Shown in pieces: positions 1 to 12,266 of a stretch of DNA of 64,000 nucleotides. The translations under genes and the position numbers were made by a program. The notes beneath the pieces were generated by a model, which saw only the letters and a program-made list of their open reading frames with translations, was not told where the DNA came from and did no database searches. The stretch comes from Galeopsis tetrahit (Eukaryota > Streptophyta > Magnoliopsida > Lamiales > Lamiaceae). Each line of letters begins with the position of its first letter. Position 1 is the stretch's first letter. Location: NCBI GenBank assembly GCA_963675135.1, contig OY776124.1, positions 10,740,677 to 10,804,676 on the forward strand, in the 5' to 3' direction.

Positions 1-1156
1 CTTCTTTTTTTCTTTCATACCTTGTTGGCTGGTCAAGGTCTCTGAATTCAGTGATTGTTTCAGGTTGCAGTGGGACAATCTCTCTGAATACTTCACCTTC
101 TTCAGGAGGGTTGACTCCTTCTTCAGCAATCTTCTCTATCTCCTCAGAAGTGGCTCCTCCACTTCTGGACTGACTTTCTGGTGAAGATTCATTCAGAATC
201 TTCTTCATCTTCTTCATCTTTGGCTGAGCTTTTGGTGGCTGGGCTTTCCTCTTTCTGGGAGAGGCTCTGGTTGCTGGAACAACTGTGATAGCTTTCTTAG
301 AAGCTGCATCCTGCTTCCTTTTCTCTGTCTTAGAAGACAGCTTCCTAAACATCACCTTTTGAGCTGGAAAAGGCTTTGGCTTAGCTTGGAGGTGAGTGTA
401 GTGAGCAAATCTTTCCAAGAGCAGGCTGGCTCTTGTGCAAAATTGGAGTTTTCCTTCAACCACCACCTTGTGGTGCTTCATCTCTTTAAACTTGAATTTT
501 TCATTCATCATTTTGTCAAGAATGAAATTTTTCCAGTTGAACTTGACTCTCTTCTCAGCAGAGTCAATCACAGCAGCCATTACTCTCAATTTAGGCATAC
601 TGATTTGTTCAACACTCCCTGAGTGGCTCAGCAGGCTTTTTACAACACAATCAAACAAGTGTCTGTAAGGAAGCTTTAAAGTGTTCTTGTTTTGAGCACT
701 TACAACCTTTTTGGGTTCTATCATCCAAGAGTAATAGAAATCCTGATCATCCTCTTCTTTGTACATTTCTGGATTCAGGCCTTCTGAAGGTAGCCCAAAG
801 CTAGCATCCAGATCTTCTGCAGTGAAGATGATAATGTGTTGGCTTTCTTCTTCTTCATCTTCCTCTGCATATGTGAGCTTTGTGCACACATCCCCCTTCT
901 TGCCCTTCCACCTGAGATAGGCAAAGAATTCTGCCATGAATGGATTCAGGCAGGAATCAGGCTTGGTGCCTAGGAATTTTTCTAGCCCTGCCTCCCTCAG
1001 CCATTGGAGGACTTGTTGAACTTCTGAATCTGGGCTATCAAAAGCTACCAGCTTTTCAAACCAAAGGGAATTTGGGTTGCTAAGATAAGAGAAATCAATG
1101 TCCAGAGAGGAATCATTGAAATCTACAAGTTCTTCTCTCTTGAGTTTTGGAGCCAT
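1..1156 (-). CDS. Envelope-position third ORF of Sirevirus-type copia (partial)
   Basis: The frame opens at an ATG at 1154-1156 (start MAPKLKREEL) and stays open for about 385 codons to the window edge, so the C-terminus is missing. The N-terminal half is globular-looking: tryptophan- and leucine-rich, with FMAEFFAYLRWKGKKGDVC near residues 85-103 and LDASFGLPSEGL near 135. The distal half (from about residue 270) becomes basic and low-complexity with AT-hook-like RASPRKRKAQPPK and KMKKMKKI stretches, then acidic. No signal peptide or membrane helix is visible in this part. The position after pol is that of the envelope-like ORF of Sireviruses, and the layout resembles the third ORF at 49130-51400. 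Function is unknown; a true envelope role is not supported by what I see. Confidence 0.7.
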   Translation of the reverse strand, partial: MAPKLKREELVDFNDSSLDIDFSYLSNPNSLWFEKLVAFDSPDSEVQQVLQWLREAGLEKFLGTKPDSCLNPFMAEFFAYLRWKGKKGDVCTKLTYAEEDEEEESQHIIIFTAEDLDASFGLPSEGLNPEMYKEEDDQDFYYSWMIEPKKVVSAQNKNTLKLPYRHLFDCVVKSLLSHSGSVEQISMPKLRVMAAVIDSAEKRVKFNWKNFILDKMMNEKFKFKEMKHHKVVVEGKLQFCTRASLLLERFAHYTHLQAKPKPFPAQKVMFRKLSSKTEKRKQDAASKKAITVVPATRASPRKRKAQPPKAQPKMKKMKKILNESSPESQSRSGGATSEEIEKIAEEGVNPPEEGEVFREIVPLQPETITEFRDLDQPTRYERKKE

Positions 1157-1800
1157 GGATAGATTTGAGAGAAAGAAAGTTTTGGAGAAAAGTTGCAGGT
1201 TTAGAGGTTTTGAGAATGCAAAGGTTTGGGAAATATGAGTGCGTAAAGATGGTAGTGAAAATTGAGAAGTTTATATATGGAAGGAATTTATTAACCGTTG
1301 GTTAATGGAATGTAACAGTGGGTAATTTTGAAAAACCATTTGGATATAGTGGGGTAGTGGATTTTCAATGGTTCGATGGAGTTTTGAATGCAAATAAATG
1401 GTTTTGATGAGGGCTCAAGAATTCATGCAATCTTATTAAGATTTCTGCATTAAATGCTGATTTGCCTTTTTGGTGATAAAAATCTTTATAGCACACTCCA
1501 TCCTAAAATGGCCTACTCTTAGACCAAGAAACCTCTTAAATGTCTAATCAATGCTAAAAATAGCAATAATTATCCAATTTACTAGGACAAACATCCTGAG
1601 ATGTGCTTTGGTTTCTGTGAGGGTCAAATTGCCTGATTGCCTTGCCTGAGTGGGTCCCAAAGTTGCTGACTGGGTCCCACTTGGACAAATCTCCTGACCA
1701 ACATTACTGAACATTATAGGGACAACTTTGCTGAGTTTCCCTCTTTGGCTGACAGCTTCAGTGAGGTTGGTCAACTTTGCTGAAGTTCAACTTTGATGAA

Positions 1801-1810
1801 CTTCCCCCTT
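1801..1810 (-). promoter_or_regulatory. Polypurine-tract-like motif behind pol
   Basis: The minus strand reads AAGGGGGAAG 19 bases after the pol stop. Extra polypurine tracts between pol and the 3' LTR are described for Sireviruses. Whether this one primes plus-strand DNA is inference. Confidence 0.45.
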
Positions 1811-1828
1811 CATATGAGCTTTCTTTCC

Positions 1829-4800
1829 TCATTTTTCCATCTTGCCTGGATCAAGTAACCCCAATTCAGCTGACAACTCCAAGAACCTTGCTTCAGCTAG
1901 AGGCTTGGTCAAAACATCAGCTTTTTGCTTATCAGTGTGGATTTTGACAAGCTTAATATCTTTCTTCTCCACATGATCCCTTATGAAATGATGTTTGATG
2001 TCCACATGCTTGCATCTGGTGTGGAGCACTGGATTCTGTGAGATGGCAATTGCACTATTGTTGTCACAGAATATTGGCACTTCATTTGTGATTACTTTGT
2101 AATCTCTCAATTGTTGCCTGAGCCAAAGTATCTGAGCACAACAACTTCCAGCTGCAACATATTCTGCTTCAGTTGTTGAAGTTGCAACTGTATTCTGCTT
2201 TTTAGAAAACCATGATATAAGTTTGTTCCCCAAGAATTGACATGTTCCAGAGGTGGATTTTCTATCAATTCTACATCCTCCATAATCAGCATCTGAGTAT
2301 CCAGTGAGCTCAATATTGTCATCAGCTGGATACCATAATCCAAGATTCTCAGATCCCTTGAGATATCTTAGAATTCTCTTGGCAGCATCAAGATGGCTCT
2401 TCTTTGGATTAGCTTGAAATCTTGCACATACTCCAACTGCAAATGTGATGTCAGGCCTGCTTGCAGTGAGATATAGTAATGATCCTATGATTCCTTTGTA
2501 GTTAGTGGAGTTTGTTGACTCTCCACCTTCATCAGGATCCATCTTCCAGTTAGTATTCATAGGAATTCTGACTGGCTTGCTTGTTGCACATCCAAATTTC
2601 TTGATCATGTCCCTTGTGTACTTGGCCTGATTGATGAATATTCCCTTCTTTGATTGAGTGACTTGAAGTCCTAAGAAGAAATTCATCAATCCCATCATGG
2701 ACATCTCAAACTTGCTTTGCATGAGTTTGGAGAACTTCTCACATAACTTCTCATTTGGAGATCCAAATATAATGTCATCCACATAGATTTGAACTAACAA
2801 AATATCATCTCCTTCACAGATTCTGAACAAGGTTCTGTCAACAGTGCCTTTGACAAAACCATGATCTAGAAGAAACTGTGATAAGGTATCATACCAAGCT
2901 CTTGGAGCTTGTTTTAAGCCATAAAGGGCTTTCTTCAATCTGTACACCTTGTCTCCTTCTTCAAAACCTGGGGGCTGTTCCACATAAACTTCTTCTTTGA
3001 GCACCCCATTGAGAAACGCACTTTTCACATCCATTTGATACACCTTGAATCTTATGTGAGCTGCATATGCTAGGAAGAGTCTGATTGCCTCAAGTCTAGC
3101 CACTGGGGCAAAAGTCTCATCATAATCAATCCCTTCAGATTGACAATATCCTTTGGCCACCAGTCTTGCTTTGTTTCTCACAATGATGTCATTTTCATTC
3201 TTCTTGTTTTTGAACACCCATTTAGTTCCAATGACATCTTGATGAGTTGGCCTGTCTACCAGCTCCCATACTTCATTTCTGGTAAACTGATTCAGCTCTT
3301 CTTGCATGGCTATGATCCAGTTGGTGTCTTGAAGTGCTTCCTCAATGTCTTTAGGTTCCTGTTCTGAAAGAAAACAACAAAACAGAGCACTTTCTCCATG
3401 AAATCTTCTAGTTTTGATCCCTTCACTTGGATTACCAAGTATCAGGCTAGATGGGTGGTCTTGCAACCAAGTCCTTCTAGACCTGATCCTTTCAGGAGGA
3501 TTGTCCTCATCTGAAGTTGGATCACTAGATTCATTAAATTCAGGAAAGTTAATTGAAGGATCAAGCTCAGGATCATATTCAGGGGTGTTGTCCTCATTGT
3601 CAGATAAGTTGACATTTTCATTGGTTCCCCCTTGAATAGTGGATCCATTAACTACCTCAGCATTGCCTGCTTCTTCATTGGTAGTTGTTACCTGGTTTTG
3701 AACTGGGATGGGGTCAGTCAGTTCAATTTCTCCTTCAGGTTGGTTGTCTACTGGTGGATTGCTATCAGGTAGGTTGTCCAGTTTTTGATTTTCATGAAGT
3801 TCAGGCTGGGCAACATCCACAAACACTGTTTCCTTGTTTTGAAGCCTTAATCTGGTTGTTCTTTGTGTTATCTCATCAATATTCAGGTTTCTATCCCTGA
3901 ACTCATTAATAGATTCATCAAACACAACATGAGGTGTTTCTTCCACAATAAGAGTTTTGCAATTGTAAACTCTATAAGCCTTGCTGATTTGTGAATATCC
4001 AACAAATATTCCTTCATCAGCTTTGCTATCAAAAGCTTTCAATTGCTCTTTCCCATTATTATGGATGAAACACTTACAACCAAATATGTGAAAATAAGCA
4101 ACAGTGGGCAATCTACCTTTCCATATTTGATATGGGGTTTTACCTTGTCCTTTGGTGATTAAGGACCTGTTTTGAGTGTGACATGCAGTGCTAATGGCTT
4201 CAGCCCAGAACCTTTTAGGCAATTTAGATTCAGCAATCAAGGTTCTTGCTGCCTCCTTCAAGGTCCTGTTCCTTCTTTCAGCAACCCCATTTTGTTGAGG
4301 TGTTCTTGCTGCTGAAGTTTCATGAGTGATGCCATTCTTGTTGCAATACTCATTGATGTATGAGTTTATGAATTCAGTTCCTTTGTCAGATCTGATCTTG
4401 ACAATGCTTAGGCCTTTTTCATTGCTCAATCTCATCATCAATTCAGGTAGCTTGACTTGGGTCTCCTTTTTGTTCAGCAAAAATACTACCCAAGTGTACC
4501 TGGAAAAATCATCAACAACAACTAAAGCATATTTTCTTCCATTTATACTTACTGGGATTATTGGCCCAAATAAATCCATATGCAGTAGTTGAAGAACTCT
4601 TTTAGTTGAGATGACAGGTTTTCCTTTGAATGAAGCTTTGATCTGCTTTCCTTCCTGACATGGCTGGCATATGTGTTCTTTGGTGAACACTTGATTTGGC
4701 AGCCCTTTAACTAGAGAGTTTCTTGCAATCTTGTTGATGGTTTTGAAGTTCAGGTGATTCAGTCTCTTGTGCCACAGCCAGCTTTGCTCATTTGTGCTTT

Positions 4801-5230
4801 TGGCAACAAGACAAACTGCTTCAGGGGTTTTGCTCCAATCTGCAAAATAGACATTTCCCTTTCTCACCCCTGTTAGTAGCACCTGTTGTGTTGATTTGTT
4901 TTTGATAGTACATTCATTTGATGTAAATTCAACACAGTATCCTTTGTCACAAATTTGACTTATAGACAGCAAGTTATATTTTAGGCCTAGAACATATGAG
5001 ACATCAGTAATTTTAACACTACCAATGTTTAATGTACCATAGCCTCTTGTGATGCCTTGAGAGCTGTCTCCAAGGGTTACTGAAGGACCATCTTTTTCTA
5101 TGAAGTCTGAGAGAAGCTCCTTGTTTCCAGTCATGTGCCTTGAACATCCACTGTCCAGGTACCATGCTGTTTTCTTGTTGATGCTTCTCTTATTTTTGGG
5201 GTCCTTGCAGCCCTGCAAAGTCAAAATTTA
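1829..5230 (-). CDS. pol: Copia pol: protease, integrase, reverse transcriptase, RNase H
   Basis: The frame is open from just after a TAA at 5228-5230 to its stop at 1829; there is no ATG at its start, so it should be made as a gag-pol fusion. Order of motifs: protease DSGCSRHMTG at about residue 25; integrase LWHKRLNHLN, then LLHMDLFGPI, VVVDDFSRYTW, IRSDKGTEF and TPQQNGVAERRN (DDE residues); reverse transcriptase GTKWVFKNK, VYQMDVKSAFLNG and the catalytic YVDDIIFGS; RNase H GYSDADYGG, STTEAEYVA and FCDNNSAI. The order integrase before RT defines Ty1-copia. The 1131 codons are uninterrupted. The frame is offset from gag, overlapping it by a few bases around 5221-5230. Confidence 0.93.
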
Positions 5231-7702
5231 GGTACCCTTTGAGTGTTGGGTCCTAGAGGGTTAGCTGTACCTTTTGGAACCCAAATCTGCCTGATTACTC
5301 TGATTGATTCAAAGTGACTGACTTGGTTTCCATTTACATCTACATACACAGTTTGACCCTTAAATGCCTTGGGTGATCTCTGTGTATAAGTGTTAGCTTT
5401 GTAGGGTTCAGGAGAGTTGGTAAATTTCTTTGAGACATTTCTCCTGAAGTTACTAAGCTTAGGTGCAGCTGGGTAAGACTTTTGAGGATAGGTTTTTGGA
5501 TGGCCTTTTCCATTTGGCAAGTAAGGTCCAGGCTTCATGAATGTTTTATACCTATCAGAGGGGATTGGCCTTAATCCATTCAGTTGAGGTTGCCTCATTT
5601 GAGTTGGCCTCTTCTGAACAGGTTTTGGACAACTCCTCTGATGATGATTCAGATAGGTTGGCCTTCCATTGGTTCTACCTTTCTGAACCTTATTCCTCCT
5701 GTAAGCAATGCCTTTACCCTTTTCCAAAGGTGTGGGTTTAGGTACATTGTTTACCTGAGTTGGTATAAAAATTCCTTTACCCTTATCCTTGATCAGTGGT
5801 TGATTTACTTCAATTTCATTTTGTTGTGCCACTGATCTCACAAAAGTCATCTTAGAATTGCTTGATGAAGCAATACTAAGACCAGGTGAGGGTTCAAATG
5901 GATTATAGCCTAATCCACCCTTTTGAGCAAATGGTCTTTGAAACCCTTGAATCTCTTCTATTGCCTTAGCAGATTTGTTCAAGGCAAACATTTTCATTTT
6001 TAAGCTCCCCTCACTCAATTTTAGAGTATCAAATTCACTTGAGAGATTGTCAAATTTTGCTTGAAGAATTCTAAGATCAAAATCCTTTTTCCTCAAGGCC
6101 AGTTCTTGATCATCAATCAACTTTTGTTGTTCAGAGACTTTGAGAGACACTTCCTCAAGTTCTCTCACAATCTGCTGATACAACTCAGTTGATTTAATGT
6201 CAAGCTCAGGTTCAGGAAGGTTGGGAGTTTGAGCTTTCGAATTCAGTAGCTCATTTTCTCTGAGTGCTATATTGCATACTTCTCTTAGCCTGGTGAAATC
6301 CTCAAATAGTTTTACAAAGTTGAGTTTTAAGGGGATTTCACTGGACTCATGTGTGTTATTTGAAGAACTGGAAGAACTAGAAGATGAACATACCTCATCA
6401 TTTTCCAATGCCATTTGACAGTCATCATCACTGTCACTGTTGGAGAATAGTCCATCATCAGAAGAGTAGACACTCTCTTCACTTGCTGAATCTCCAGCTA
6501 CCATAGCCTTCCTGTTGTTCAGCCTTTTATCTCTTTTGTTCTGCCTTTCCTTCCTTTCTTTTGCACTGAGGTCAGGACAGTCATACTGAAAGTGACCTTT
6601 CTTCTGGCAGTTGTAACACACATCTTCATCATCATTCTTCTTGCTTGAGGACTCCTTCCTCCTTGATGATGATGGTTCACCTTTGCTGAATTTCTTCCTA
6701 TCAGCATACCTGTCTTCTTTCTTTTCATCTGAGACTTTGTCCTCTGATTTATGTTCAGGAGAACTGAATCTCCTTTTGGTTCTGTTATCTTGGTAGAACT
6801 TCTTGTATCTACCAAATCTGGAGTTGAGCTTCTCAAATCTTCTAGCCATGAGTGCCAGCTCCTCCTTTATTTCAGATTTTGAAACAGATTGAGAGGATCT
6901 TTGAGTAATCTTTTTTTCTGTTTCAGCAGCTTTGAAGGCAACACCTTTGTTTGAGGAGGATGGCTCTTCATGCACCTTTTTTCTGTTGAGATCAAACTCA
7001 TAAGCTTTGAGTTCAGAGAATACTTGCTGCATAGGCATGTTGTCAAGATTGCTGGTATTTTGCATCATGACAGAATATATGTCCCACTTGGATGTGAGGC
7101 TTCTCAAGATCTTCAAAGCAACCTCTCTTTTGGCATAGAACTTGCCAAGAGAGTTTATTTCATTCATGATGTCAGTGAACCTGCCATCAAGATGATCAAT
7201 AGTTTCATTGGCTTCCATAGAGAATTGTTCATATTTTTGGATAGCCACTTGAAGCTTGTTCTCCTTGATCTTTTGGGTACCTTCACACATAAGTGCTAAG
7301 GTATCCCAAATCTCTTTAGCTGATGTGCAGGTACACTCTTCCCATCACTGCATCTGGAATTGTCTGGTACAATGTGTTCATTGCAATGTAGTTCAGGTTG
7401 TGCCTTTTTCTTTCTTCAGCTGTAAGGTCATCTTCATCTTTTGGCAGCAACTCCCTTGGATCAGCTTTTTGAGCATCAGTGAGCTTGGGATTTGCTTTAG
7501 TGAATGTAAATGGCCCTCTAGTGATGACTTTTAGCATCTCATCATGCTGGCAAGCAAGATGTGCTCTCATCCTGATCTTCCAGAAATCATAGTTCTCAAT
7601 TGAGAACATTGGCAGTTTGTGATGAGAAATATGGTTGACTTGGTTTGGACCCATATTGTTGATGGTGTTGACAGCATCTCCTGGAACTGCATTGTTAGCC
7701 AT
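5221..7702 (-). pseudogene. gag: Copia gag, one frameshift
   Basis: The start is the ATG at 7700-7702 (MANNAVPGDAV). The first 129 codons run into a stop at 7316-7318; the reading continues one frame over from about 7335 to the TGA at 5221-5223. A single extra base near 7340 explains the break. The distal part has one CCHC zinc knuckle, CYNCQKKGHFQYDC, at about 6570-6613, a serine run (SSSSSSSS) and an acidic stretch, a leucine-heptad segment around residues 380-460 (probable coiled coil), and a long basic C-terminal tail. This long gag tail is usual for Sireviruses. It would encode the capsid/nucleocapsid of the cytoplasmic virus-like particle. Confidence 0.88.
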
Positions 7703-7828
7703 TTCAACAGATGTAATATAAGATGAGCACAAATAGGTTTTTCAGAAATTTGGATCAGTTCAGTGACCACAGAAAACGTGATTTTGAAAATCAGTTGGAA
7801 TTTCAGAAGCAGTGGTCTTTGAACCCCT

Positions 7829-7840
7829 GCTCTGATACCA
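7829..7840 (-). promoter_or_regulatory. Primer-binding site, initiator methionine tRNA
   Basis: The minus strand reads TGGTATCAGAGC two bases inside the LTR end, the standard complement of the 3' end of plant initiator tRNA-Met that primes copia minus-strand synthesis. Confidence 0.92.
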
Positions 7841-7842
7841 CT

Positions 7843-9444
7843 TGTTGGTCCTTGGTGGAGTATAACACAAGTGTATGGGGGGGGAATGCACTTGTGTATG
7901 CAAATTTTTTTCTTTTTGACAAATTGGTCTTATCAGGCAAGTTGTCTCACAACTGGCCTGAGTGTGAACTTTGATAGATACTTGTCCTACTGATTACTAT
8001 TGAGTGATCAGTTGGCTAAATATCTAAAAGAGTTACTTAGTGCGGAATGTGGTTGGCCTTTGACTAAAGAAATACTCCTAGTTAATTTCTGAAAATACAG
8101 GTTATCAGGGACTTTGTCCAAAACAGATTTTCTTACTTACTGAGTTATGATTCTTTAAAATATGTTTGAATGAAGTGAAGTTAAGAATGCAGTAAGTAAA
8201 TGACACACAAGTTTATAGTGGTTCAGAGACTCAAGCTCCTACATCCACTTTCCCTGATTGAACAGGATAATTCCTTCTCAATGGAATTAGCTTGTTTTAT
8301 AGTGCCAAGGTGCACTGATCAACAACACTCTCTTGGTGTTTTGATCCCTAGGATAATCTGAGTCCTAGTGCTCAATCTCACTGAGTTAAGACTGTGTTTC
8401 ACTCTAACAGTCCTTAACTCCTCACTTCTACAACAAACACTCTCTTCACTAAATGAGATAAGGTTTGAGGTTTGGTTCCAACTAGTAGAGATATCCTTTA
8501 CAATAAGAGCAGTGTAAAGGATTAGGATATCTCAATGCTAAGCTATGGATGTTTACAAAGATTGGCTTAGCAGACTTGAAGTGATTCAGGAAACTTGGGA
8601 TTCTTGAGAATAACTTGGTTTCCTTTGAAAGCTTAATATGAGTTTGATAGCTTGTAGTTGGATCGTGAATCCCTTTGATCACTTCTGTTTTTATAGGCAA
8701 ATTGAACAACTAACCGTTGGAGGGATTAGCAATTCAAATATGTCTATTTGCAGCTCCATTGAAACGGCTATGAAGCTTGGCATCCTTTTATCCACTGTGT
8801 AAAAGGGGTCTTCAATGGTTGCTTGAATGAATGTGTTGACTTCTGACAAAAGCGGCTGAGAAGACTTGTGTCAGTTTCCAATTTTGCACATTGTCCTAGG
8901 TTGATTTGTGGCAAACTTTACACTCAACCAACGGTCAGATGGGACAAGCTCCCTGAACATTCTTGCTGCAGTTTAGAATGTTCCAACATTCATTCAATGC
9001 TTCACTCTTTAATGCTCTAAGTCTTTAATGCTTGGTTCAGGCATGATTGGCAATAAATGCTTCATTGAATGTGTCTTCTGTAAGCTTTTGACATTCAATT
9101 CTCTTGATCATTTGTACTTCAACTGTCTTGATCTTTTGCATTTATGTACACAGCTTTATTGCTCTTGATCTCTTCAGCTCAGTTGTCCATTTGATCAGCT
9201 TGTCTTGAATGGATCAACAACTTTGTCCTATAGACCTATCAAGCTGCCTAACATTCCAGCTTTGGACAACTATCCTGAACTCTAAAATCTCACAACATTT
9301 CTGAGATTTTAACTTAAGCATTTTACACACTCAAGTGTTCTGAGACAAACTTGCCTGAACACTAACTTGAGCATATCTCAACTAATTTGTACATCATCAA
9401 TCAGGGGTTTTGGTATCTAGATCAAAATCATTTTATTCCCAACA
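7843..9444 (-). repeat. 5' LTR of the Sirevirus-type copia
   Basis: The 1602-base block is bounded by TGTTGG at one end and CCAACA at the other, the short inverted ends of a copia LTR; the primer site abuts the inner end. It lacks long ORFs. Its partner LTR is outside the window, so age cannot be judged. Confidence 0.88.
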
Positions 9445-10011
9445 ATAAGAAAATGAGAGGAAATACTGTTTAAAAATTTAAACAACATTATCTCTGTGCG
9501 ACCCGAATAAACCCGACAGAATTAAATTTATAATTATAATATATATACACGATTTTTTAACATGTCAACCCTAAAATTACATATTTAATCTTATACAAAT
9601 TTTTATAAATCTAACAAATTTAATATTTTCGTCTATAAAATTAATAAATTTAATAATATAAAAGATTATAAATGTTGATTTTTTTTTCTATCTTTATATT
9701 TTCTAAAATTACTCTTATAATAAGATTTGATTTTTTCACCCTAAAATTACTCCAATAATAAGATTTGATTTTTTCCCCTAAAATTACTTTTATCTATCTT
9801 CCTATCTTCATATTTACTAAAATTACTCTAATAATAAGATTTGATTTGTTTTCCCTAAAATTACTCTTATCTATCGTCCAATAATAAGATTTAATTTTTT
9901 CCCCTAAAATTACTTTTATCTATCTTCCTATCTTCATATTTACTAAAATTACTCTAATAATAAGATTTGATTTGTTTTCCCTAAAATTACTCTTATATAT
10001 CGTCCTAAAAT
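9445..10011. repeat. AT-rich spacer with 126-bp tandem repeat
   Basis: A unit starting CCAATAATAAGATTT and ending CTATCGT or TATATCGT occurs twice in tandem at 9753-9878 and 9879-10004, with a partial, more diverged unit from about 9715. Within each unit a shorter phrase (AATAATAAGATTTGATT) also recurs. No coding sequence is seen. The repeat ends within a few bases of the point where Helitron coding homology begins. Confidence 0.8.
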
Positions 10012-11218
10012 TACATTTGATGCATGGTCCGTGTGGTGTTGCGGATTGGAAAAGTCCCTGCATGGTGAACAATAGTTGTAGTAAGAGATTTCCAAAGAAA
10101 ATAGAGATCAAACCACAGTTGATGAGGACGGATACCCTCTTTATAGAAGAAGGAACGACGGTCGTTCAGTAAACAAAGGTAAAGCAATTCTGGACAATCG
10201 ACATGTGGTACCTTACAATGCCAATTTATTGGGTAGATATCAAGCACATATAAATGTCGAGTGGTGCAACAAGCACAAATCAATAAAGTACCTATTCAAG
10301 TATATCAACAAGGGTCATGATAGAGTTTCTGCCACCATTGTTAGTAACCAAGAGGCAGAAGGGCACTCTATGTCTAAAGATGAAATTAAAGAATACCTCA
10401 ACTGTAGATATGTGTCCCCATGTGAAGATGTCTGGAGAACACTTGGATTTCAAATACATTATAGATTCCCTTCAGTTCAAAGATTGAGCTTTCATCTTCC
10501 AGGAGAACAAACAATTGTGTTTGATGATGATGAATACATCGACAGTGTTCTAGAAAGACCTTCTGCACAACATTCAATGTTTTTAGCATGGATGAAATTC
10601 AATAGGAAAAACGAATCTGCTAGGGATCTTACGTATATAGAATTTCCCTTAAGACATGTTTGGAATAATCAAGATCGCAAGTGGGCTCCTAGAAAGAGTA
10701 GTAGATTTTCATTGGGAAAATTGAATTATGTTCCACCAGGAGCTGGTGAACAACATTATTTAGGTCTTTTAATACCTCATAGTAAGGGTTCGAGGTCACA
10801 CGAAGAGATTAGAACCATTGGAAATGTAGTATACCCTACATTCAAAGATGTTTGCTATGCAATGAGACTTTTAGATGATGATAGGGAGTATGTTGATGGA
10901 ATAATGGAGGCAAGTTTTTGGGCATCGGCTCATTATCTGAGGAATTTATTTTCAATTCTACTATTATCATCAAGTATGAGTTGTCCAAACGAGGTTTTTC
11001 AAAAAATTATACACTTCTTGAGATTGATCAGTTACTTCAAAAAAACGAAAGCAGTTTAAGTAATTTTCCAACAATGCCTGTTCCAGATCCAGATGATATA
11101 TCCCTACAACACAATTCAATGATTCTTGAAGAGTTGAGCTATGATCGCACAGAGTTGCTAGAGGAGTACAATACATTGTCTTCAACCCTAACTGCCGAAC
11201 AAAGTGATGTTTTACAAG
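10012..11218 (+). pseudogene. Helitron Rep/PIF1-type helicase, N-terminal piece, truncated and frameshifted
   Basis: Homology starts abruptly at MHGPCGVADWKSPC (about 10018), which in plant Helitron proteins lies after the HUH Rep domain, so the Rep part and the Helitron 5' end are lost. A frameshift at about 10105 leads into the open frame 10205-11059 with the signature IKYLFKYINKGHDR. A second frameshift and an internal deletion of roughly a hundred codons lie near 11003; the frame then continues through KNYTLLEIDQLL to LTAEQSDVLQ and stops at the copia LTR at 11219. The reading resumes exactly, after one copy of the 5-bp duplication ACAAG, in the piece that now lies inverted at 18454-16342. 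Confidence 0.88.
11214..11218. other. Target-site duplication ACAAG of the copia inside the Helitron
   Basis: ACAAG precedes the LTR here; its partner is CTTGT at 18450-18454, in opposite orientation because the other end has been inverted. Joining the Helitron across one copy restores the helicase reading frame, which confirms the pairing. Confidence 0.85.
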
Positions 11219-12129
11219 TGTCAAGATGATTCCGATCAGCTAGACGTCTCCAACTAATTAGAACACTTGAATATAGAAGAAATAACTGCTCTAGGATAGT
11301 AATTCAGAAAAGTAATCAACGAGACAAACAGCACACAAGGATTTAAGTGGTTCGATCAATGTGATCTACATCCACTGGACCAGACTAGTACTTCTTTGAT
11401 TGATAAAGAATGTTTACACACTCATTCACTCGGAATTGGATATTTCCTCACTTCACTCGTGAACTCACACAACTCAAAGAATACAATAACGTACTAAATC
11501 TCTCATCCAACCTTTACAATGTACAAAACAAGAGTATATAAAGACAAAAGGTAGTTGCTGCTGTTAGGAACTGCTTGAGTAGTTATCAACCGTTTGCAAC
11601 CGCTTGTAACAACCCATGTGCTCTGTTATTGCCCAACTGAAATGGTAGTTATGCCCTCAAGTTGTTGTAACTGTAAAACTGTTAGTTAAACTAACTAACT
11701 TCGAACCAGAAGACTTGCCCATAAAGATCAGATCACTACTTAGTGTTCTGATACCCAACTCTTCTGCTATGATGATCAAAAGCTAACCCTGCTGATAGAC
11801 TCCATACTGTGCTGATCTTAACTGCACTGACCAAGTACTGTGCTGACCCAAGTACTGTGCTGACCTGGTACTGAGCTGATCTACTCAACTGAAGTACTGA
11901 TCTTGGTACACTCTGCTGAAGTACTGATCTTAGTCCAGTCTGCTGAAGTACTGATCTTAGTCCAATACTGTGCTGATCTTACTGTGCTGATCCCAACTGT
12001 GCTGAACTCTAAGCATCACCTTCTCATCTGATTGAAACCCTTCAACTCATCTGATAAGGCCTAAGTCATCTTATCTGATCCTATCAGCTCAATAGTTTAC
12101 TGTGCTGATTTTGAGATTATGAGATAACA
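11219..12129 (-). repeat. 3' LTR of Tnt1/Tork-like copia
   Basis: This 911-bp LTR runs, on the minus strand, from TGTTATCTC (12129) to CTTGACA (11219). It is nearly identical to the 5' LTR found at 18461-18551 plus 22739-23541. It contains a run of short repeats built on CAGCACAGTA and GATCAGTACTTCAGCAG. Confidence 0.92.
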
Positions 12130-12148
12130 CTCACAATTCTCCACCTTT
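12130..12148 (-). promoter_or_regulatory. Polypurine tract of Tnt1/Tork-like copia
   Basis: On the minus strand AAAGGTGGAGAATTGTGAG directly precedes the 3' LTR start TGTTATC, the expected place for the plus-strand primer. The last bases TTGTGAG recur outside the 5' LTR (18454-18460). Confidence 0.8.
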
Positions 12149-12266
12149 AGCTCATAATCGAACTAATCTCCACCAAAAACAAAAAACACAAACACTATTC
12201 TCCTCAAATTATAGCCTCCACTACTGATCTTCTGCCACAAGAACAGTAGCCTTCTCCTCAGAGGAA

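Larger units (their letters stand above)
1..9444 (-). mobile_element. Sirevirus-type Ty1-copia retrotransposon, 3' end outside window
   Basis: Read on the minus strand the order is LTR (9444-7843), initiator-Met tRNA primer site, gag, protease-integrase-RT-RNase H, a purine tract, and a third ORF in the envelope position that leaves the window at base 1. The third ORF after pol together with a purine tract right behind pol is the architecture known for Sirevirus/SIRE copia elements. The missing parts are the end of the third ORF and the 3' LTR. The five bases outside the LTR (9445-9449, ATAAG) are the expected target duplication, but the partner copy is not in the window. gag carries one frameshift, so this copy is probably not able to move by itself. 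Confidence 0.9.
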
